From assembly GCA_963790875.1 (NCBI GenBank), contig CAWBQT010000008.1:496001-560000 (forward strand): a DNA stretch of 64,000 nucleotides, in the 5' to 3' direction. Below the pieces are notes generated by a model. The model saw nothing but the letters and a program-made list of their open reading frames with translations. It was not told the DNA's origin and did no database searches. Positions 19,319 through 27,118 of this stretch are shown piece by piece. A program made the translations under genes and the position numbers. Position 1 is the stretch's first letter. Each line of letters starts with the position of its first letter. The stretch is from AP-15 sp963790875. Its GTDB lineage: Bacteria > Pseudomonadota > Alphaproteobacteria > ATCC43930 > CGMCC-115725.

Positions 19319-19561
19319 ATGCCAGTGCGCATCGCGCGTTGGGGGAACAGCCTCGGGGTGCGAATTCCGAAGCACATCGCCGAGCGCATCGGATTGCGCG
19401 AAGGCGCGCGGGTCGAGGTCGCAGCCGAAGCCGACCGGATCGTCATCACGCGCGCGCCGCCGCGTTACCTGCTCGGCGAGCTTTTGCGGGGGATGACGCC
19501 GGAAGCGATGCGGGAGGCCTTCGATTGGGGGCCGGATAAGGGCCGCGAGATAGTCGAATGA
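19319..19561 (+). CDS. MazE-type antitoxin (SpoVT/AbrB fold)
   Basis: An 80-residue protein from ATG 19319 starting MPVRIARWGNSLGVRIPK, the standard swapped-hairpin AbrB DNA-binding opening of MazE antitoxins. GARVEVAAEADRIVITRA follows. The C-terminal ~30 residues (LLRGMTPEAMREAFDWG) are the flexible part that would contact the toxin. It stops one base before the MazF-type toxin start, so the pair is translationally linked. MazE-type proteins repress their own operon. TATATCC/TATATCT-type AT-rich sequence about 45 bp upstream could be the promoter and operator region. Confidence 0.88.
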   Translation: MPVRIARWGNSLGVRIPKHIAERIGLREGARVEVAAEADRIVITRAPPRYLLGELLRGMTPEAMREAFDWGPDKGREIVE

Positions 19562-19562
19562 A

Positions 19563-19913
19563 ATGATCTCTTACGTACCCGAGGCAGGGGATTTGATTTG
19601 GACCGACTTCGACCCGCGCGTCGGTCGGGAGCAGAGCGGCCGCCGCCCGGCACTGGTCTTATCGCCGGCCGATTTTTATCGGGCGAGCCGGTTCGCAATC
19701 GTCTGCCCGATAACCTCGCGGGTCCGACCATTCGGCACCAGTGTCGTGCTGCCGTTGGGGCTGCCGGTTTCTGGGGAAATCCTGACCAGTCATGTCCGCA
19801 GCATCGACACGCAAGCTCGTCCCATCGGTTACGCGGGGGCTCCGGTTTCCCCGGCAACACTCGATGAAGTTCGCGGCAAGCTCGCCGCACTGATCGGGCT
19901 TCGCCAAAGCTAG
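19563..19913 (+). CDS. MazF-type mRNA interferase toxin
   Basis: A 116-residue PemK/MazF-family protein. It has the signature PEAGDLIWTDFDPRVGREQSGRRPALVLSP split around the conserved Gly-Arg-Pro segment. It also has IVCPITSRVRPFGTSVVLP, with the Thr-Ser of the catalytic face, and SHVRSIDTQAR with the conserved Ser/Arg. Length and order match functional MazF toxins, which cut single-stranded mRNA at short motifs; the recognition sequence cannot be predicted here. It is the second gene of the pair with the antitoxin at 19319. A convergent MetE-like gene lies 57 bp downstream. Confidence 0.9.
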   Translation: MISYVPEAGDLIWTDFDPRVGREQSGRRPALVLSPADFYRASRFAIVCPITSRVRPFGTSVVLPLGLPVSGEILTSHVRSIDTQARPIGYAGAPVSPATLDEVRGKLAALIGLRQS

Positions 19914-19970
19914 AGCGCTCCTCCCCCCGCCTTGGGCGCGCCGGCCACGGGTGCTGCTGCCGGCTTTTTC

Positions 19971-21140
19971 CTAGCCGAGCCCGAGGCGGGCGGAGGCGAT
20001 CCTGGCGCCGTCGGCGAGGGCCTTGAGCTTCGCCCAGACGACATCCTCGGCAACGCGGCCCATGCCGGCCGAGGTGTCGAAGCCGCAATCGGTGCCGGCG
20101 AGAACCCGCTGCGGATCGCCGACGACCTGCGCCACCCGTTCGAGGCGGTCGGCAACCGCTTCCGGGTGCTCGACGAAGTTGGTCAGGCTGTCGACGACCC
20201 CGGCGATCAGCAGCTGATCCGAGCCGAGCGGCTGCTTCTCGAAAACCCGGTATTCATGCGCATGCCGCGGGTTGGCAAACGGCAGGAAGAGCGCCCCGAC
20301 CCTCGCCTGCTGCAGGATCGGCATGATGTCGGCGAGCGGCACGTCGCAATCGTGCGGCCCCTCGTAATTGCCCCAGCAGACATGCAGCCGTACCTGCTCC
20401 GGCGGGATGTTTTCGAGTGCCAGGTTGATCGTCGCGACGACGCGCTCGACAAAGCCGAGAAAATCGCCGAGCGGCCGGTCCTGATAGGAGAGATGGCGTT
20501 CGAGCGCCAGATCGGGGCAGTCGAGCTGCAGCAGAAAGCCGGCCTCGACGATCGCCTCGTATTCTTCGCGCAGCGCGGTACCGAGGGCGGCGAGGTAGGC
20601 CTCCTCGGTGTCGTAAAATTCGTTCTTCATGGCGCCGGCGATGATGCCGGGCGAGGGGGCCGTGACGAAGGTCTCGACGAATTTGGCGCCGGTCTCGTCG
20701 AGCGCCGCGCGGAAATCGGCGCATTCGGCGGCAACGGCGCCACGCCCGAGATAGCGCACCGGGCCCACCGCCTTCGGCGGCCCCATATTGCTGACCGCCG
20801 CGCGCGCCGCGAGCTGCTCCTCCATGATCCGGCGGAAGATCGGGTAGCGCAGCGCGTCGGCGCGGGTACGGCGCTGCCATGATCCGCCGAAGCCGCTCAT
20901 CCGGTGGCGGATATGCAGGAAGAAGCCTTCGCGCTGCTGCTCGCCATTGTTGGCGATGTCGACGCCGGCATCGGCCTGCTGCTTGACGATATCGTGCAGT
21001 GCCTCGAGGCCGAGCCGATCGAGCTCGGCCGCATCGACCAATTCGCCGCGCGCCCGGCGCACGTAGAGCCGGGTGAGTTCGGCCGGTCGCGGCAGGCTGC
21101 CGGTGTGGGTCGTCAGGATCCGTTCTTCGCTGCGGCGCAT
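19971..21140 (-). CDS. Cobalamin-independent methionine synthase II-like protein (MetE C-terminal family)
   Basis: A 389-residue protein resembling the C-terminal catalytic domain of MetE and the epoxyalkane:coenzyme M transferase group. It opens ILTTHTGSLPRP, the conserved His-Thr-Gly-Ser-Leu segment. LHVCWGNYEGPHDCD carries a candidate zinc-binding His-x-Cys. AGTDCGFDTSAGMG near the C-terminus carries the late Cys. It lacks the N-terminal MetE domain, as is normal for this subgroup, which transfers alkyl groups to thiols. The true substrate is unknown. It is divergent from the micro-ORF at 21295 and close to two oxidoreductase genes, so a catabolic role is likelier than methionine synthesis. 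Confidence 0.85.
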   Translation of the reverse strand: MRRSEERILTTHTGSLPRPAELTRLYVRRARGELVDAAELDRLGLEALHDIVKQQADAGVDIANNGEQQREGFFLHIRHRMSGFGGSWQRRTRADALRYPIFRRIMEEQLAARAAVSNMGPPKAVGPVRYLGRGAVAAECADFRAALDETGAKFVETFVTAPSPGIIAGAMKNEFYDTEEAYLAALGTALREEYEAIVEAGFLLQLDCPDLALERHLSYQDRPLGDFLGFVERVVATINLALENIPPEQVRLHVCWGNYEGPHDCDVPLADIMPILQQARVGALFLPFANPRHAHEYRVFEKQPLGSDQLLIAGVVDSLTNFVEHPEAVADRLERVAQVVGDPQRVLAGTDCGFDTSAGMGRVAEDVVWAKLKALADGARIASARLGLG

Positions 21141-21278
21141 CGTCGCTCCCTTTCGGCCAAATCTCGGCAGTTTCGCTCGCCTCGTGCGGCGGTTCCGGCC
21201 CGCTGTGCGGCGCCGGCGACAAAGCCGCTTGCCCGCCCCCGTAGGAAACCGTAGCGTAGAGGCTTCGGCGCAACAACG

Positions 21279-21293
21279 GAAAGGAGGTGATCC
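21279..21293 (+). promoter_or_regulatory. Extended Shine-Dalgarno complementary to the 16S rRNA 3' end
   Basis: GAAAGGAGGTGATCC is 15 contiguous bases complementary to the usual 16S 3' terminus (GGATCACCTCCTTTC). Ordinary sites use four to seven bases. It ends two bases before the GTG start of a 23-codon ORF. This is the arrangement I recall for the rreB and rreR small genes of alphaproteobacteria. Confidence 0.85.
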
Positions 21294-21294
21294 T

Positions 21295-21366
21295 GTGTCT
21301 AGCCTTGAACCGCGGTCGACCGCTGCCGTGACCAGGATCCCCGCTTCGCTGGAGGTCCGTGCCTGA
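21295..21366 (+). CDS. 23-residue micro-protein behind an extended Shine-Dalgarno (rreB/rreR-like)
   Basis: GTG at 21295 opens a 23-codon frame beginning VSSLEPRSTAAVTRIPASLE and ending VRA before TGA. No domain is present. The gene is recognised by its setting: a 15-base Shine-Dalgarno fully complementary to the 16S 3' end, a GTG start, and a strong palindromic terminator 46 bp after the stop. The whole transcript would be an mRNA of roughly 150-180 nt. From memory, rreB of Bradyrhizobiaceae encodes 14 residues and rreR of the Rhodobacter lineage 18 residues, and such mRNAs are held and controlled on the 30S subunit. Homology to those peptides is not claimed, only the shared layout. It is divergent from the MetE-like gene. 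Confidence 0.6.
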   Translation: MSSLEPRSTAAVTRIPASLEVRA

Positions 21367-21412
21367 CTGAAGGCAACGGCTCGCGGCCGCGATCGGCCGC
21401 CGGTATTCGGCG

Positions 21413-21440
21413 GAAGGGCCGCCCCGCGGGGCGGCCCTTC
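21413..21440 (+). terminator. Perfect 28-bp palindrome, probable terminator of the micro-ORF
   Basis: GAAGGGCCGCCCC followed by GC and GGGGCGGCCCTTC forms a very stable hairpin with 13-bp arms. The following bases (TCATTT) are only modestly T-rich, so termination efficiency is uncertain. It separates the micro-ORF from the coiled-coil gene remnant downstream. Confidence 0.7.
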
Positions 21441-21493
21441 TCATTTCCGGGGAGCGTGCCGGCCAGAACTCGGTTCCGCCGGACGACGCAATT

Positions 21494-21719
21494 GAGCGGA
21501 CCGCTGCCGAGCGGGTCGCGAGCGTGATCTTCGACGCAATTGCACGAAAACGTCGCGACCAAAGCCGATCTGCAGCTTGTCGAAGCCAATCTGCAAAATG
21601 AGCTGGTCGCGTTGCGCCGCGACCAGACGCTTGTCGAGCATCGCCTGGTGATCCGCCTCGGTGGTTTGATCGTCGCGGTCGCCGGGGTGATGCCGGCGGC
21701 GATCCGCTATCTGCCGTAA
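21494..21719 (+). pseudogene. DUF1640-like small coiled-coil membrane protein, frameshifted or truncated
   Basis: Two frames meet near 21538. The first reads TAAERVASVIFDA. The second reads HENVATKADLQLVEANLQ, then a Leu-rich coiled coil, then the hydrophobic tail RLGGLIVAVAGVMPAAIRYLP. Joined by removing one base they give the layout of bacterial DUF1640 (CCDC90-like) proteins: a short helical N-terminus, an 'ATKADL' start of a coiled coil, and one C-terminal membrane helix. The usual N-terminal ~30 residues are not found upstream. The break does not match the GACTC pattern seen in other frameshifts here, so genuine decay is plausible. Confidence 0.5.
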
Positions 21720-21756
21720 CCGGTCGGCCGACGGCAAATCTGCTCCGCGCCGACCG

Positions 21757-22908
21757 CTACGCCGCGGCCGTGTGGGGCTGCCGCGCCGCAAAATGCGGCA
21801 GCACCGCTTCGCCGAAAAGCCGGATCGTGTGCAGCACTTCCTGGTGTTCGGCCGGACCGACGGCGCACAAGAGGATGACTTCCTCGATGCCGAGGGCTTC
21901 GTAGAGTTCGAGAAAGCGGATGCAGTCGTCGGGCGTGCCGACGCAGAATTTCGTGCCTTGCTCGCGCACCTCGGCCGGCGTCGGCTCGCCCGGATAGGGC
22001 CCCCCGGCGAGGCGCTGGTCGCGCGCGTAATAGCCCTGATAGTCGGGCGGCACCTGCGCCGGGTTATAGTCGCGCCACACCAGGCGGGCGCGCTCGCGCT
22101 GCTGTTCGAGATACCAGCCGACGAGTTCGGTGCCGCGCTGCGCCGCGACCCGCGGGTCCTCGTGGCAATAGCCGGCGGTCATCAGCGCGGCGCGCGGGGC
22201 CGGCGCGGCGGCTCGATCTATCTTGTGATCCGGCTTGTGATCCGGGCCCGGCGCCGTCGGCAACGCCTCGCGGTAGAGGCCGATCAGCTCCCTGACCCGG
22301 TCCGGGCCGCCTTCGCTGCCGAACAGCCCGCCCATGCGCAGGCTGCCGGTCTGGCGCGCCGTCTCGTCGCTGCCGCAGGCCGACCACAGCGGCGGATGCG
22401 GCTGCTGCACCGGCTTCGGCAGCACCTCGCGACGCGGAAACCGGTAATAGGTCCCGTCATGGGCGATCTCCTCCTGCGTCCAGATGCGCGGCAGCAGATC
22501 GGCGAATTCCTGCCACATGCCGCGCGTGTCGCGCAGGTCGGTCCCGTACGGCGTCAGCTGATAGGGATAGCCGGTCCGGCCGAGGCCGACATCGACGCGA
22601 CCGCGGCTCAGGATATCCAATGTCGCCATGCGCGCCGCGACATGCAGCGGATGATGGATCGGCGCCAAGACGACACCGATGCCGAGGCGGATATGGCTGG
22701 TGCGCTGGCTGACCGCCGCCAGCGTGAGATCCGGGGCGCTGTTGTGCGACCACACCGGGCGGAAGTGATGCTCGGAAAACCAGACGCCGGTGAAGCCCTG
22801 CTGTTCGGCATAGGGGATCTCTTCGAGGGCCTCGTGGATGCGCTGCGATTCGCTCGACCGGGTCCATGGCTTCGGCACCTGGATCTGGTAGAAGAGGCTC
22901 AGTCTCAT
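21757..22908 (-). CDS. LLM-class flavin-dependent oxidoreductase
   Basis: A 383-residue luciferase-like monooxygenase from ATG 22908. Family segments are QGFTGVWFSEHHFRPVWSHN near residue 45, HIRLGIGVVLAPIHHPLHVAARMATLD, and GRVDVGLGRTGYPYQL. LWSACGSDETARQTG appears in the middle. The C-terminal ~100 residues, with FCVGTPDDCIRFLELYEALGIEEVILL, complete the TIM barrel. A short in-frame tandem duplication (DHKPDHK, near residue 232) sits in a loop. It shares its transcription direction with the GlcD-type oxidase 66 bp upstream, so the two may form an operon. The substrate is unknown. Confidence 0.87.
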   Translation of the reverse strand: MRLSLFYQIQVPKPWTRSSESQRIHEALEEIPYAEQQGFTGVWFSEHHFRPVWSHNSAPDLTLAAVSQRTSHIRLGIGVVLAPIHHPLHVAARMATLDILSRGRVDVGLGRTGYPYQLTPYGTDLRDTRGMWQEFADLLPRIWTQEEIAHDGTYYRFPRREVLPKPVQQPHPPLWSACGSDETARQTGSLRMGGLFGSEGGPDRVRELIGLYREALPTAPGPDHKPDHKIDRAAAPAPRAALMTAGYCHEDPRVAAQRGTELVGWYLEQQRERARLVWRDYNPAQVPPDYQGYYARDQRLAGGPYPGEPTPAEVREQGTKFCVGTPDDCIRFLELYEALGIEEVILLCAVGPAEHQEVLHTIRLFGEAVLPHFAARQPHTAAA

Positions 22909-22974
22909 CGGAATTCTCCGGTTTGATTTTGCTTTAGAAGCGGATGGATTGGCCGTCCGGCTGTGCCGTCCGCG

Positions 22975-24387
22975 CTAGATCGCGACGAGTTTTCCCGGGT
23001 TCATCAGGTCGTCGGGATCGAATGCCCGCTTGATGCGGCGCATCAGCTCGATCTCGACCGCCGGCTTGTAATGCGTGATCTCGTCGCATTTCATGATGCC
23101 GACCCCGTGCTCGGCGCTGATCGAGCCGTCGAGCTCGCGCACGACTGCGTGGACGATGTCGTTGAATTCCTGCCAGCGCGCGAGATAGGCGTCCTTGTCT
23201 ATCCCGTCCGGCTGGGTCAGGTTGAAGTGGATGTTGCCGTCGCCGACGTGCCCGAAGGCGATCGGCCGGATGCCCGGCAGCCGCTCGCCGACCGCGACGC
23301 TGGCGCGGATGACAAAATCGGCGACGCGGCTGACCGGCACCGAGACGTCGTGCTTGATCGAGCCGGAATAGAGCTGCGCCTCGACGATCGCCTCGCGGAT
23401 CCGCCATAATTCCTTGGCTTGCGCGCCGCTCGCGGCGAGGACGCCGTCGGCGACAAGCCCTTCGTCGAGGGCCGCTTCGAGGAGCCGCTCCAGCAAGGCC
23501 CGGATGCCGCTCTCGTCCTGGCTCGACGACATTTCCAACAGCACATACCAGGGGTGGCGCGCGGCGAGCGGGTCGATCGTGCCCGGGATGTGTGCGAGCG
23601 CCAGATCGAGGCCGGCCCGCGGGATCAGCTCGAAGGCGACGAGCTGGTCGGCGGTGGCGGCGCGCGCCCGGGCGAAGAGCGCCATCGCGTTCTCGATCCG
23701 GCCGAGGCCGAGAAACGCGGTCTCGAGCTCGCGCGGCTTCGGGAAGAGCTTGATCGTCGCGGCGGTGACGATGCCGAGGGTCCCCTCGCCGCCGATGAAG
23801 AGCTGCTTCAGATCATAGCCAGTATTGTCCTTGCGCAGCCCGCGCAACCCGTTCCAGACCCGGCCGTCGGCCAATACCGCCTCGACACCGAGGGTCAGTT
23901 CGCGGGTGTTGCCATAGCGCAAGACGGCGATGCCGCCGGCATTCGTCGAGACGTTGCCGCCGATCTGGCAGCTGCCTTCGGCGCCGAGGCTCAACGGGAA
24001 CAGCCGGTCGGCCGCGGCCGCGGCGCGCTGCAGATCGGCGAGGATGCAACCGGCCTCGACGGTCATCGTGAAGTTGACCGGGTCGATCGCCCGGATGCGG
24101 TTCATCCGGCCGAGGGCGAGGACGATGTTGTCGCGGCCGGCGGGTGGGACGCCGCCGCCGACGAGCCCGGTATTGCCGCCTTGCGGCACGATCGGCAGCT
24201 TCGCTGCGGCGCAGACTTGCACGACGGCAGCGACCTCGGCGGTCGAAGCCGGCCGCACGACGAGCCGCGTCGCACCCCGGTAGAGCCGCCGCGCCTCGAC
24301 GAGGTAGGGCTCGACGTCGCGCGGATCGGCGACCCAGCCCTGCCGCCCGACGATTTCCTTGATCCGCTCGAGCGCCGCTTCGATGCC
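22975..24387 (-). CDS. FAD-binding oxidoreductase, GlcD/D-2-hydroxyacid dehydrogenase type
   Basis: A 470-residue VAO-family flavoprotein; ATG 24387 gives MGIEAALERIKEIVG. Residues ~35-215 form the PCMH FAD-binding domain, with PQGGNTGLVGGGVP, QIGGNVSTNAGG and VLADGRVWN contacting the isoalloxazine and adenine. The C-terminal domain has IKHDVSVPVSRV, FGHVGDGNIHFNL with the metal-coordinating His pair, and EHGVGIMK. These are the motifs of D-2-hydroxyglutarate, D-lactate and glycolate dehydrogenases. The exact substrate cannot be chosen from sequence. The adjacent LLM gene suggests it oxidises a hydroxyacid from the same route. Confidence 0.9.
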   Translation of the reverse strand, partial: GIEAALERIKEIVGRQGWVADPRDVEPYLVEARRLYRGATRLVVRPASTAEVAAVVQVCAAAKLPIVPQGGNTGLVGGGVPPAGRDNIVLALGRMNRIRAIDPVNFTMTVEAGCILADLQRAAAAADRLFPLSLGAEGSCQIGGNVSTNAGGIAVLRYGNTRELTLGVEAVLADGRVWNGLRGLRKDNTGYDLKQLFIGGEGTLGIVTAATIKLFPKPRELETAFLGLGRIENAMALFARARAATADQLVAFELIPRAGLDLALAHIPGTIDPLAARHPWYVLLEMSSSQDESGIRALLERLLEAALDEGLVADGVLAASGAQAKELWRIREAIVEAQLYSGSIKHDVSVPVSRVADFVIRASVAVGERLPGIRPIAFGHVGDGNIHFNLTQPDGIDKDAYLARWQEFNDIVHAVVRELDGSISAEHGVGIMKCDEITHYKPAVEIELMRRIKRAFDPDDLMNPGKLVAI

Positions 24388-24553
24388 CATCCGCCCGCTC
24401 CGCAAGTCCTGTCGCTGCGCTCATTCTGGCCGGATTTGCGCCGGCCGGAAACAGCAGCGCCGGGCTTTCGATCGCCGCACTCCCCGATCCGTTGACACCC
24501 GGTTGCCGTGTGGCATGACTCGACCAATTGGTCCGACGATGCGGAGTTCGTCG

Positions 24554-24823
24554 ATGCGCGAGATCCAGGCGTCGGAAGCGAAAGTCGATTTGCCGCAGAT
24601 TCGACGAGGTCGAGCGCGCGGCGAAACAATCGTCATTACCCGCCACGGGCGCACGCAACAACCGGACGCGCAATCTCAAGAGCCTATGCCAGCGCTGCCA
24701 TATGCTCCACGACCGCCCCCACCACCTGGTACAGCGCCGCATCACCTACCTGCTGCGGCGCGCGCTCGGCGATCTGTTCCTCGGTCCCTATTCCCGAGGT
24801 GCGGCGCCAGCCGGCTCCTGAAC
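24554..24823 (+). pseudogene. Chimeric remnant: Phd-type antitoxin start joined to HNH-like C-terminus
   Basis: From ATG 24554 the sequence reads MREIQASEAKVDLPQ, then GETIVITRHGR. This is the opening of a Phd/YefM antitoxin, but the expected LLDEVERGE-type linker is scrambled: FDEVER appears in a neighbouring frame. Around 24650 the coding signal passes to another frame reading NLKSLCQRCHMLHDRP and RRALGDLFLGPY. This resembles the C-terminal part of small HNH-type proteins with the C-x2-C-H core. Neither half is complete and there is no toxin gene beside it. I regard this as two gene fragments fused by deletion. Confidence 0.55.
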
Positions 24824-24953
24824 CGAAAAACCGGCTTTGTTCGCGGGGGACAGCGCGGCGTCCGTCAGGGATCCTTCCGAGCGGTTCCAGGTCCCGTACG
24901 CGAAGTCCCCACGCCGATAAATTGGAGCAGACTTATGCGGAGGAAGCGTTCAC

Positions 24954-26150
24954 TTGACCCAAATGCTGATCGCGGTCACGGCGATGTTTCTGCAACAAAC
25001 CTGCGGCTCGATCGCCCGGGCGCTGCCGGCGGTGCTGGCGCCGTTGATCATCGCGGAACTTCATGCCGATGCCGCCTGGGTCGGGATCTATTTCTCGTTG
25101 ACTGCCTTTGCCGGGCTGATCGGCCAGTTGGGATCGGGCGGCTTCATCATCCGCCACGGCGCCATTCGCATGAGCCAGATCGCCCTGCTGTTTACCGGCG
25201 CCGGTTTGGCAGCAGCAGTCCTCGGTGGTGCCGTCGGCTTTGTTCTGTCGGCCGTGATCGGCAACGGCGTCGCCTCGGTTGCGACCCCGGCCAGTTCCCA
25301 GTTGCTGGGGCGCTGGTCCGTCAGGCGCTACGCGCCATTTGCCTTCTCCATCGCCCAGTGCGCGATCCCGGCAGGCATTCTGCTGACCGGCTATCTCGGC
25401 CCCGTGACGGCACAGTCGTTCGGCTGGCGTGACACGATGCTGGCGAGCGCGGCGCTGTGCTGGGCCGTGGCACTGATGCTCCAGCTACTGCGTGGCCGCC
25501 TCGATACCGAGTCATCGGCGCGGCATCCGATCCGCCTGTCGGATATGCGCGCCACGATCACCGCAGTGCTGGCGGTCCGCGAACTGCGCTCCTTGTCGTT
25601 CGCCTGCTTTGCATTCAACGGCATACAGGCCGTGTTTGTTGCCTATTTCGTCACCTACGTGACCTCACAGGGCCATCCGCTGGTCGCAGCTGGATCGCTG
25701 TATTCGACCGTCATTGCGGTGGCGGTGCCGGGCCGCATTTTATGGGCCTGGGTGGGCGGCTTCTATGTCGCGCCACACTTGGTCTTGGGCGGGTTGGCCT
25801 TTGGCATGGCTGTCAGCATTGGGCTGATGGGCGCGTTTACGCCTTATTGGCCGTTGCTGGCGATCGGCGCGGTGACGATGGTGGTCAGCGCCACGGCGTT
25901 GTCCTGGCATGGCATCATGCTCTCGGAAGCCGCGCGTCTGGCGCCGCCGGGACGAGTGGGCGCGGTGACCGGTGGGGTGCTGTCATTCGGCCAGATCGGT
26001 GCGCTGTCCAGTCCCGCGGTCTTCTCGTTGCTGCTCAGGCTGTCTGGTGGCTATAGTGCCGGTTGGGTGGTCTGCGCCGTGCCGGCCGTTCTGGTCGGCG
26101 TAAACATGATCCGTAAAGGTAAGCCTGTGCGGCAGCGTAATGCGCTGTGA
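24954..26150 (+). CDS. MFS transporter
   Basis: A 398-residue protein with about twelve membrane helices. TTG 24954 lies 8 bases after GGAGGAAG; ATG 24963 (MLIAVTAMF) is an alternative start. The first helix contains QQTCGSIARALPAVL. The loop between helices two and three reads SGGFIIRHGAIRMSQ, a diverged form of the GxLaDrxGrr motif. No ligand-specific motif is evident. A rhodanese gene follows 66 bp downstream in the same direction, so a shared transcript and transport of a sulfur-containing compound is a possible but unsupported idea. Confidence 0.85.
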   Translation: MTQMLIAVTAMFLQQTCGSIARALPAVLAPLIIAELHADAAWVGIYFSLTAFAGLIGQLGSGGFIIRHGAIRMSQIALLFTGAGLAAAVLGGAVGFVLSAVIGNGVASVATPASSQLLGRWSVRRYAPFAFSIAQCAIPAGILLTGYLGPVTAQSFGWRDTMLASAALCWAVALMLQLLRGRLDTESSARHPIRLSDMRATITAVLAVRELRSLSFACFAFNGIQAVFVAYFVTYVTSQGHPLVAAGSLYSTVIAVAVPGRILWAWVGGFYVAPHLVLGGLAFGMAVSIGLMGAFTPYWPLLAIGAVTMVVSATALSWHGIMLSEAARLAPPGRVGAVTGGVLSFGQIGALSSPAVFSLLLRLSGGYSAGWVVCAVPAVLVGVNMIRKGKPVRQRNAL

Positions 26151-26216
26151 CCTTCGCACCGCTGTAGCGACAGCAAGTCCGAGTGTGGACGCCACCCTAA
26201 GGAAGAGAAACCTGCG

Positions 26217-27008
26217 ATGCCAAACGACCCCTTTGTCGATGTCGGCGACCTGAGTTCGCTCGGGCCGCTGCGGTATCTCGATGTGCGCGATCAGGCGGCG
26301 TTTGCTGCTGCTCATATTCCCGGCGCGGTGCGTGTGCCGCTCGACGAATGGGACGCCGCCGCCAAGGCCGCCGATACCGGCTTCGCCAAGACTGCCTACT
26401 GGGACAGCGCGCTGAGCGCGCTCGGATTCGACCCGACGGTGACCGCCGTCGCCTATGACAGCGGCGGCATGACAAATGCCGCGCGGGTCTGGTTCATCCT
26501 GCAGTATTACGGCCTGAACGCCGTCATCCTGAATGGCGGCTGGCCTGCCCTTGCATCGGCGACCGGGCTGCCGCGGGCAACCGCGCCAGCCGCTGGCGGT
26601 TTCCGGGCGGTGCCGGGGTCAGGGTCGGTCGGGCTGGTCGACCGCGAGACTTTGCGGGATCAGCTCGACGGTCGCGCGCATGTGTTCGATACGCGGACGC
26701 GTGCGGAGTTCACCGGCGAGGACGCGCGCAATCGTGCCCGTAGCGGCCATCTGCCAGGGGCGCGCCACCTGTCGCATGTGGACCTGATCGAGAATGGCGT
26801 GGTTCGGCCGGCGACGGCGCTGCGCGCGATGCTGGAGCGGGTCGGATTTGGGCCCGGCGACCATATCGTGACCCATTGCGAAGGCGGCGGAAGGGCCGCG
26901 CTAGGCGCCGCGGCGGCGGTGCGCGCCGGGTTTGACGACGTGCGGGTCTACTATCTGAGCTTCGGCGATTGGGTGCGCGACGAGGGCTGCCCGATCGTGC
27001 GCGATTGA
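26217..27008 (+). CDS. Tandem-rhodanese sulfurtransferase (thiosulfate/3-mercaptopyruvate type)
   Basis: A 263-residue protein made of two rhodanese domains, residues ~10-120 (inactive half, LDVRDQAAFAAAHIPGAVRV) and ~140-262 (active half). The catalytic loop is HCEGGGRA with Cys221, giving the six-residue C-x-G-x-G-R cradle usual for sulfurtransferases. DTRTRAEFTGED and SGHLPGARHL are the CH2A- and CH2B-like motifs. Such enzymes move sulfane sulfur from thiosulfate or mercaptopyruvate to thiols or cyanide. AGGAAGAGAAACC lies upstream of the ATG. The convergent amidohydrolase gene ends about 110 bp downstream. Confidence 0.9.
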   Translation: MPNDPFVDVGDLSSLGPLRYLDVRDQAAFAAAHIPGAVRVPLDEWDAAAKAADTGFAKTAYWDSALSALGFDPTVTAVAYDSGGMTNAARVWFILQYYGLNAVILNGGWPALASATGLPRATAPAAGGFRAVPGSGSVGLVDRETLRDQLDGRAHVFDTRTRAEFTGEDARNRARSGHLPGARHLSHVDLIENGVVRPATALRAMLERVGFGPGDHIVTHCEGGGRAALGAAAAVRAGFDDVRVYYLSFGDWVRDEGCPIVRD

Positions 27009-27118
27009 TCTCTCCGCCCTGCAAGGGTCGCTTGCTGACCCTCGGGGTCGGCAACGCAATGCGGACCACCCGATGGACCTGCCGGAGAGCAGCTCGGCCA
27101 AAAGCCGCGATCTTCCGG

